Positions 58,662 to 64,000 of a DNA stretch of 64,000 bases are shown piece by piece. The stretch's first letter is position 1, and each line of letters opens with the position of its first letter. Under the pieces are notes generated by a model, which did not search any database, was not told where the DNA came from, and saw nothing but the letters and a program-made list of their open reading frames with translations. Location: positions 40,109 to 104,108 of the forward strand of contig CAKOGP040000003.1 of assembly GCA_933822405.4 (NCBI GenBank), in the 5' to 3' direction. The position numbers and the translations under genes are program-made. The DNA comes from Cylindrotheca closterium. Taxonomy: Eukaryota > Bacillariophyta > Bacillariophyceae > Bacillariales > Bacillariaceae.

Positions 58662-60390
58662 AATTCTGTTGCTTATCACTATTTTTGAATTCAAGTTGCT
58701 TGGGAAGTAACCAAAACAAATCTTGCCAATATGTTAACAAAGATTCAAACTGGTGCAGAGCATGCTCGTCTAGTGGAATTTAGTATGGATGAAGCAAACA
58801 AAATTCCAAGAGTGGTACAATCTGCAATCAAAGCTCTGAATATGCTTTTTGGTCTGCCTCCACACTAAAGTTGATGAATTGCTATTTCTTTCAGTGGGCA
58901 TGATCATTCTTGGACTGTGTCAGCGGGCGTCCTCCACAAGAGGTACACTGCATTGATATGTTATGGTTACAATTTTTCTTGATTCTTTTATCAAGTCAAC
59001 ATTGAGGGGACAATTATTTTGGGAAGTACATGGTCCGTCCTATGTACATATATCCCTTAACGCTTTATTTCATGTAATGACTTCCGCCATGTACAAATAC
59101 ACCTTTTACTGCCATCAATAAGTTTATTGCCAGTGAAATAAGGAATTCATTGGTATGCTACATGTTATATCTCAGCCCATCACAGAATCAAGGATGAACC
59201 TCCAAAGCCGAATAGACCCATTTGCCCCAAAACTGACACCAACACAAAATTGTCTTGTCAGGTCATGAAGATGGCATATTCTTCCACCCTACCATTTGCC
59301 ATTCTTGGCTCTATCAGAAGGTGCAATAGGCATTGGAGAGGACCATGCGGCACAATTTGGTGGTCTGATGGACCAAAAAACTGTTGCTCGTCATCCCAAA
59401 TGTAAATAGTCATGCAAGACAAAGGCCAGCACCTTCAAGGGTGAAGGATAGTCATTCAAAAGTGATTCTAGTTATGATTGCAATGTGTAACTGCATTTGC
59501 ATGGCTGCCAATCCTGCAAAGTAGGCTGCTGGCAATTTCGTTGTGGCAGAGTTACATGGCCAACACATTATGTGACAATATACCAAGAGGAGCACCAATG
59601 AAGACGTTTAGAATGATTGCCACATCTATGCCATGGCTTCCTGCGCCTAGATTCAGCAGAAAACAGTAAAAGCACACTGTTGCTATCAAGAAAGAAAATG
59701 AGCAACTCCATGTGGTCGATTTTGCTTATCAGAAGGCTCTGGAGAAGCAAAATGGAGTTACAGCAACAACTAAGCTTACTGTACCTGCTAGGAAGTATTC
59801 ATATTTAGATTTGTCCCTTTGTAATGATCATTTTAATGCTTATTATTGTAGTAGTATGGTGTAAATAGTAGTGCGTAATTATTTTTATATCCGATATAAT
59901 AGGATAAAATCGAAGCATTAAGGGATAGTTTTGTAGTCTGAAAGGATCCGATAGTCACAAGTTTTCCTTGTCTATATTTTGTACAGTAATTGATCTTGTT
60001 TGTTTGACTTGCAGCACATGTTAATGATTTCTTTTGTCAGAAATTTTTTGATGACGTGACTACTTTCAAAGACTTCTACGACTTCTTTGAAGTACTAGCA
60101 TAGTCCGTTTCATCATCATGGTGGAAATGTCGAAGATGCTATGAAGTATCAAAGACTGTTTCTTCTTCCTCTAGCATTATTAGTCTTACTGATTGATTAG
60201 AATACGAATACAACTTTCGTTTCAAATGGCTCCAGTAGCGAAAAGACAAGCAGTCTGTCTTGTTTTGAACAATTGCAAGGAGCAGAGAACCAAGATGTCT
60301 TGAACTCCACATCGATACGTCAGCTGTATCATAGACTTTGTCAAACTCAATATTCAAGTCATGCCTTAATCAATCCTGCTGTAATCCAAA
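58662..60390. other. 1.7 kb of transposon debris; no intact gene
   Basis: At 58690-58866 a frame reads QVAWEVTKTNLANMLTKIQTGAEHARL, the C-terminal end of copia pol. At about 59690-59865 another broken frame (KENEQLHVVDFAYQKALEK) might be coding relic but is not recognisable. 60119-60390 is the 3' flank of the Crinkler-type gene. No RNA gene recognised. Confidence 0.5.
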
Positions 60391-62684
60391 TCAAGTATTT
60401 TCTCTTGCCACCAAACCACGCTCGCCAATCAGAGGACAATGTTCACACAGACTGTTGCTGTCGACCCATAGTAGCCGTTCATGTATTGCTTCAACATCCT
60501 GAATCACCTCTCTATTTGTCACCCAGACAAATATCCAGTCCCCCTCCACATCCCATCCATGCTGTGGGTCCAAGCAATGATCAAGATTCTGCGCAGCCTC
60601 ATTCATGTGTGAAACATTCACCCTTGCGTTCGATGACAGTAGCTCGCTGTGTTTATACTGCAGAAATATGGTCAGTCTTTTACCACCAAGAACCTTTACG
60701 TTTAGATACCCATCCACAATCGGTGTGCCTGCTTTAGCAAGATGAACATGCGCATGATCTTCTGTGGTCACACGAATTTTCTGGTTCGAGATGCACTGTC
60801 TTTCATCCTCTATATAATTGTTGCTTTGAAACTCCAAGGGCAGGACCAGCTTTTGGGACAGGTAAGAATTGCCAGCAGGTTGGAGGTTCCGTAGATAGGT
60901 CCTCAGAGAAATGTCCTTAAATTGCTCTCGTTCTTTGACCATGGCACCCATTGTGGCGGCCAGATAGAGCAAGTGGACTTTCTCGAAACTCTGCCACGTC
61001 CATGGATCGGCTCTAGTAGGCGCCTTCAGTATAAGCGAATGCAACATATCATTGTCGTTGGTGAATTTTCCCAGCACTGCGGGAGCGAGCCGAATTTCAT
61101 GGTTCTGTAGGAAAATGGTCCCTCCATCTAAGGCGCTTTGCACGGTGAAAGTGGTGTCCGTCCCAGCCATGAGAACAAAGGCATTGGAGACCCTGATCCT
61201 CGAAAGGGAAGCCGAAACAATCGATTTCATCTTTGCGTCCCATTTCTTGTTAACATACGCTGCCACTTTCAAATGGAGATGTTGAACTGGTGAGCTGTTG
61301 CCCTGTTGAAAGTTGTATTCGCAAGCAAATTCAACCAATCCAGGCAGCCCTCCAGTATCCGCCAGGGCAACTTGGAATAAATCATTCTCAAGGATGTTGC
61401 TGATCTGATTTTTGTCTACATTTGCATTCCCCTGCAAACATTCCGCTGCCATTTTTTTTCTGGTGGCTGTATCCAAGACAGGCAACGCCAAGTGATGAAC
61501 TTGGTATTTGCTCAGCTCCGTGAAATTGGCGTCAGTGCTTGACGTCCCAGTGGTTATTGGGACAAGGAAGAAACTCCCAGCTCTGTGCCAATCACGGACT
61601 GCTGAATCATTCGAAGTAGCAAGTGACCCTAGGCATTGCAACATTTTCAAAAAGAAATTCCTCCCATCACTGTTATTCTCCGATTTGTTACGATCTGCAA
61701 TGAATTCGCCATGTTCGTCAAAATGAATGACGACCGGAACAACAACGTTTGCTTCTGCTTTATTGTGTCGCAGCACATGCCGTAGAATTTGTCCCATGAC
61801 AAAGTCATGTGAAATCGGTTGTAGAACAGAAATATCGAAGTATGACAACAGCAAACGGCCTCCAAGTGCCTCGCTTGGTGCTCGACGGGGCGTATCAAAT
61901 TGCGCGTTGAATTTTGAACCATTCAAAAAATCTATCTTCAGATATACAGTTGGAAGAACCTTTTGATCGAGGGACTTAGACTCAAAGACCCTGTCGATGA
62001 TTCCTGGTAACTCAATTCCAGTCCTTGTCTTGCCACTTCGTACGTGACCAGATGCAACAAGGAATGCAAACTGGGCATGGTCTGTCGATTGTCGTTTAGA
62101 GAAATTAGATTCGACAATACATTCAATGGAATTTCTTGTAGCCTTTCTGCCAACCCATGGTGTTGTTGGTGTTTCCAGCAGATTTGTCTTCCTTTCCAGA
62201 TTTTCCAGAGTAGCCAATAGGTGGCCAAGCTCTACACATTTGCAATATGAGGAAACTCAATGAGGGTTACTGGTATCCAAAAAAAAATTATTGAAGACAC
62301 AGCAGTGGCTCACCTTGTTGTCTGTTTGCCATCTCATTTGGATTGTTTGCTGCCGGAAGTAATGGCGTCGGTAAGAGACATGAAACAAAATATAGTGAAA
62401 CGATTCTCATGCTTACCTTGTACCATCCTTGTCACATCAAATGCAGCGTTTGGCACTGGAGTGCGTTCAATCAACAACAACTTCTCTTGCCGAAGCCTGT
62501 CTTCCTTTTGCCGAAGCTGGCTTTCCTTTTGCCGAAGCTGGCTTTTCTCTTGCCGATGGTAAGTTTTGTCGTCATCCGAAATGGTGGGGCTCTTGAGAAT
62601 TTCGTTGATCTCCTCAATTTCTCTTTCCACCCTTGCAATAGCTTCGCCTACTTGCTCGATTTCTTGCTCAACAGAAGCAGCCAT
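60391..62684 (-). CDS. Crinkler-type P-loop NTPase with PD-(D/E)xK-like nuclease domain (two exons)
   Basis: Exons 62417-62684 and 60391-62231 on the minus strand, with a 185-bp intron (GTAAGC...TGTAG), give 702 aa. Residues 1-75 form a charged coiled coil with a repeated QLRQKE heptad. After WVGR (about 115) comes an NTPase: Walker A GHVRSGKT (151-158) and Walker B VVIHFDE (Asp261-Glu262). A helical middle part leads to a C-terminal domain with VDG (Asp596) and FLQYK (Gln614, Lys616), the D...(E/Q)-x-K core of restriction-endonuclease-like folds. This layout matches Crinkler (CR-type) proteins, known from oomycete effectors and from many free-living eukaryotes, where a transposon-linked nuclease has been proposed. 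No secretion signal is visible. In a diatom the role is unknown. Two inverted LTRs flank the gene. Confidence 0.72.
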
Positions 62685-63805
62685 CCTAAAACTTGAACAA
62701 TGTTCCTAGCGGTAGCGGTATTGTGCTGTCATTGTTTTACAGCACCAGGTAGTGTGGCCCGAAGTCTATATTGCAAGACAACACAGGAACATATCGCGCC
62801 AGCCACGCCATTCTTCCTTCGCCAGTGCAGCCAAATATTAGACGCAAGCGGTAACGGCGTCCAGGACGCTTACGTACCGAGGCGCGCCGCCACACGCTAG
62901 CAACCTTCCTTTCCGTGTTTCTGACAGTACAGTATCTCGCTGTCAACTGCCTGCTCAGCCACCTATCTTTCAAGATTGTTTTATCCACCGGTCCCACCTG
63001 GAAAACCACTTCACTCCCAACTCCCCTAGTACTGCTACTAGGGCCTAATCGCCTCGTGTCCAGATGTCCACTCCTGTCCCCATCAGTCACAGGAGCTGGC
63101 CGTGTCTGCATTAGATCGTCGAATAGCTGGCCCGTTGCTCCCTTGCACACGATCTGGACATGTTTTGGTCCGAAGTCAAAGCTTTCCTCTATTTCGCTTA
63201 CTACATAGTTACTCTCCAATCGCACCACTGCCCTCCACAGATCCATACCCTGTTCAACCTCTTTTCTCGCCTCCGGTTTTTCATTCTGTGTGACTCCCAT
63301 GCATCAGCGTCTAGATCGTTGGGACAGATCTCGTCTGCTTCGCTGTCTGAATCATGCGCACACTTACCATACATTTTGCAGGTTACACTTTAATATATCA
63401 ATCACAATACGGAAAACTGTCTCTTTTGTTTGACTAAATGAGGAGCACTTACGCTTCTTATACTTCCTCAAAGCTTCTATTTAAATTAGATGTGGTTTCT
63501 GTCAATGTGAACAGATATGGTTAGTACCTTGCCAGTAAATAGTGGTCGGCTTGTTATCACGCAACCGTTTACTATTTAGTATTAAGCTTTCAGATTGAAG
63601 ATTGTCTGGGCACACTGATTTGCGACTCCGTCGCATGAAACTTGCCTCAGCAATCTCACTCTTCTGTAATGTTTTCGTATGTTGCTCCTGTATCCGGTCC
63701 GTACGGAGAACTGCAATCATACAGTCTCCTTTCTGTCTTCTGCAGCCATGACCAATTAACTCTAGAGTCACCGGTTACTGATTCGGTTTCACCAGGTTGC
63801 ATTAT
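62685..63805. other. 1.1 kb between the Crinkler-type gene and the right LTR
   Basis: No confident gene. The part at 62700-63300 is GC-richer than its surroundings, with a minus-strand open frame of 187 codons (62737-63300) that I do not recognise. At 63502-63838, downstream of the minus-strand LTR, two overlapping short frames (one starting MQPGETESVTGDSR) could be remains of a retrotransposon gag leader. Confidence 0.4.
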
Positions 63806-63997
63806 TGTTAGAAGTAAGCGATCCAGTGCCGCCTGCAATCTACCTGTTTCAATTGACTGCGATTTAGCTGTCCAGGTATTGTTGCCTTCTAAGTATGTGA
63901 ATTTACAGTATATGTAGAAGTATATAGATCAATCAGAGATCCTACTTTATCAACCAATTCACTCGTTGCTTGCAATATATTATAAAAAGTGAGAACA
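63806..63997 (-). repeat. LTR (copy 2, 192 bp, inverted relative to copy 1)
   Basis: The reverse complement begins TGTTCTCAC (63997) and ends TTCTAACA (63806), matching 58473-58661 with small differences. After the end, reading leftward, comes ataatgcaacctggtgaaacc, where a primer-binding site would lie if this is a 5' LTR of an element running on the minus strand. No complete element is present within the window. Confidence 0.75.
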
Positions 63998-64000
63998 GTC

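Noticed and set aside
62737..63300. 187-codon minus-strand frame upstream of the Crinkler-type gene
   Set aside because: Arg-rich, no motif and no start context; kept only as a mention in the intergenic entry because the region is GC-richer than its surroundings.

Overview
This window is nuclear DNA of a diatom, most likely a pennate. The evidence is spliceosomal introns of about 85-200 bp, A-rich 5' leaders, several members of a diatom-expanded family that I recognise as DUF6824-like, BspA-type leucine-rich-repeat proteins, an ASAFAP-like plastid presequence, Ty1/copia remnants, and abundant simple repeats including accggtac-type words. No bacterial operon structure, CRISPR array or organellar gene cluster is visible. 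Exon limits are read from splice signals and reading-frame continuity only.

Layout. 1-16 kb holds a sulfotransferase-like type II membrane protein, a diverged 1.8-kb tandem duplication without intact genes, three two-exon DUF6824-like genes (two direct, one inverted) plus an edge fragment of a fourth, and two divergent acidic proteins of unknown function. 16-24 kb has a tRNA-Trp, a candidate TA-flanked MITE carrying two palindromic minisatellites, a probably plastid-targeted voltage-gated-type K+ channel with a C-terminal zinc ribbon, a five-exon protein kinase (one GC-AG intron and a 26-nt exon), and a four-exon kelch-BTB protein. 24-36 kb has a broken ankyrin gene, a 1670-aa LRR/EF-hand/kinase/PH protein, a membrane-anchored secretory protein, another LRR protein and a CD38/ADP-ribosyl-cyclase-like protein. 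37-47 kb holds a family of four small related genes (one frameshifted) and, between them, a 1096-aa hybrid histidine kinase whose membrane part looks like a microbial (type I) rhodopsin. 49-56 kb has a secreted propeller-like protein, an internally duplicated coiled-coil protein and a MATE transporter. 56-64 kb is transposon-rich: a frameshifted globin-like gene, a decayed copia pol interrupted by a retroposed fragment of antisense LSU rRNA with a 17-bp target duplication, two inverted LTRs, and between them a Crinkler-type NTPase-nuclease gene.

Signalling dominates the intact genes: a putative photoreceptor phosphorelay protein, two protein kinases, a K+ channel, a BTB adaptor and a possible NAD-derived second-messenger enzyme. 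There is no operon-like linkage, so co-function of neighbours is not implied. The best candidate for something undescribed is the rhodopsin-histidine kinase-receiver-HPt protein at 42861-46151. Next come the EF-hand inserted into a kinase N-lobe (26730-31742) and the rRNA-bearing retroposon at 57369-57760.
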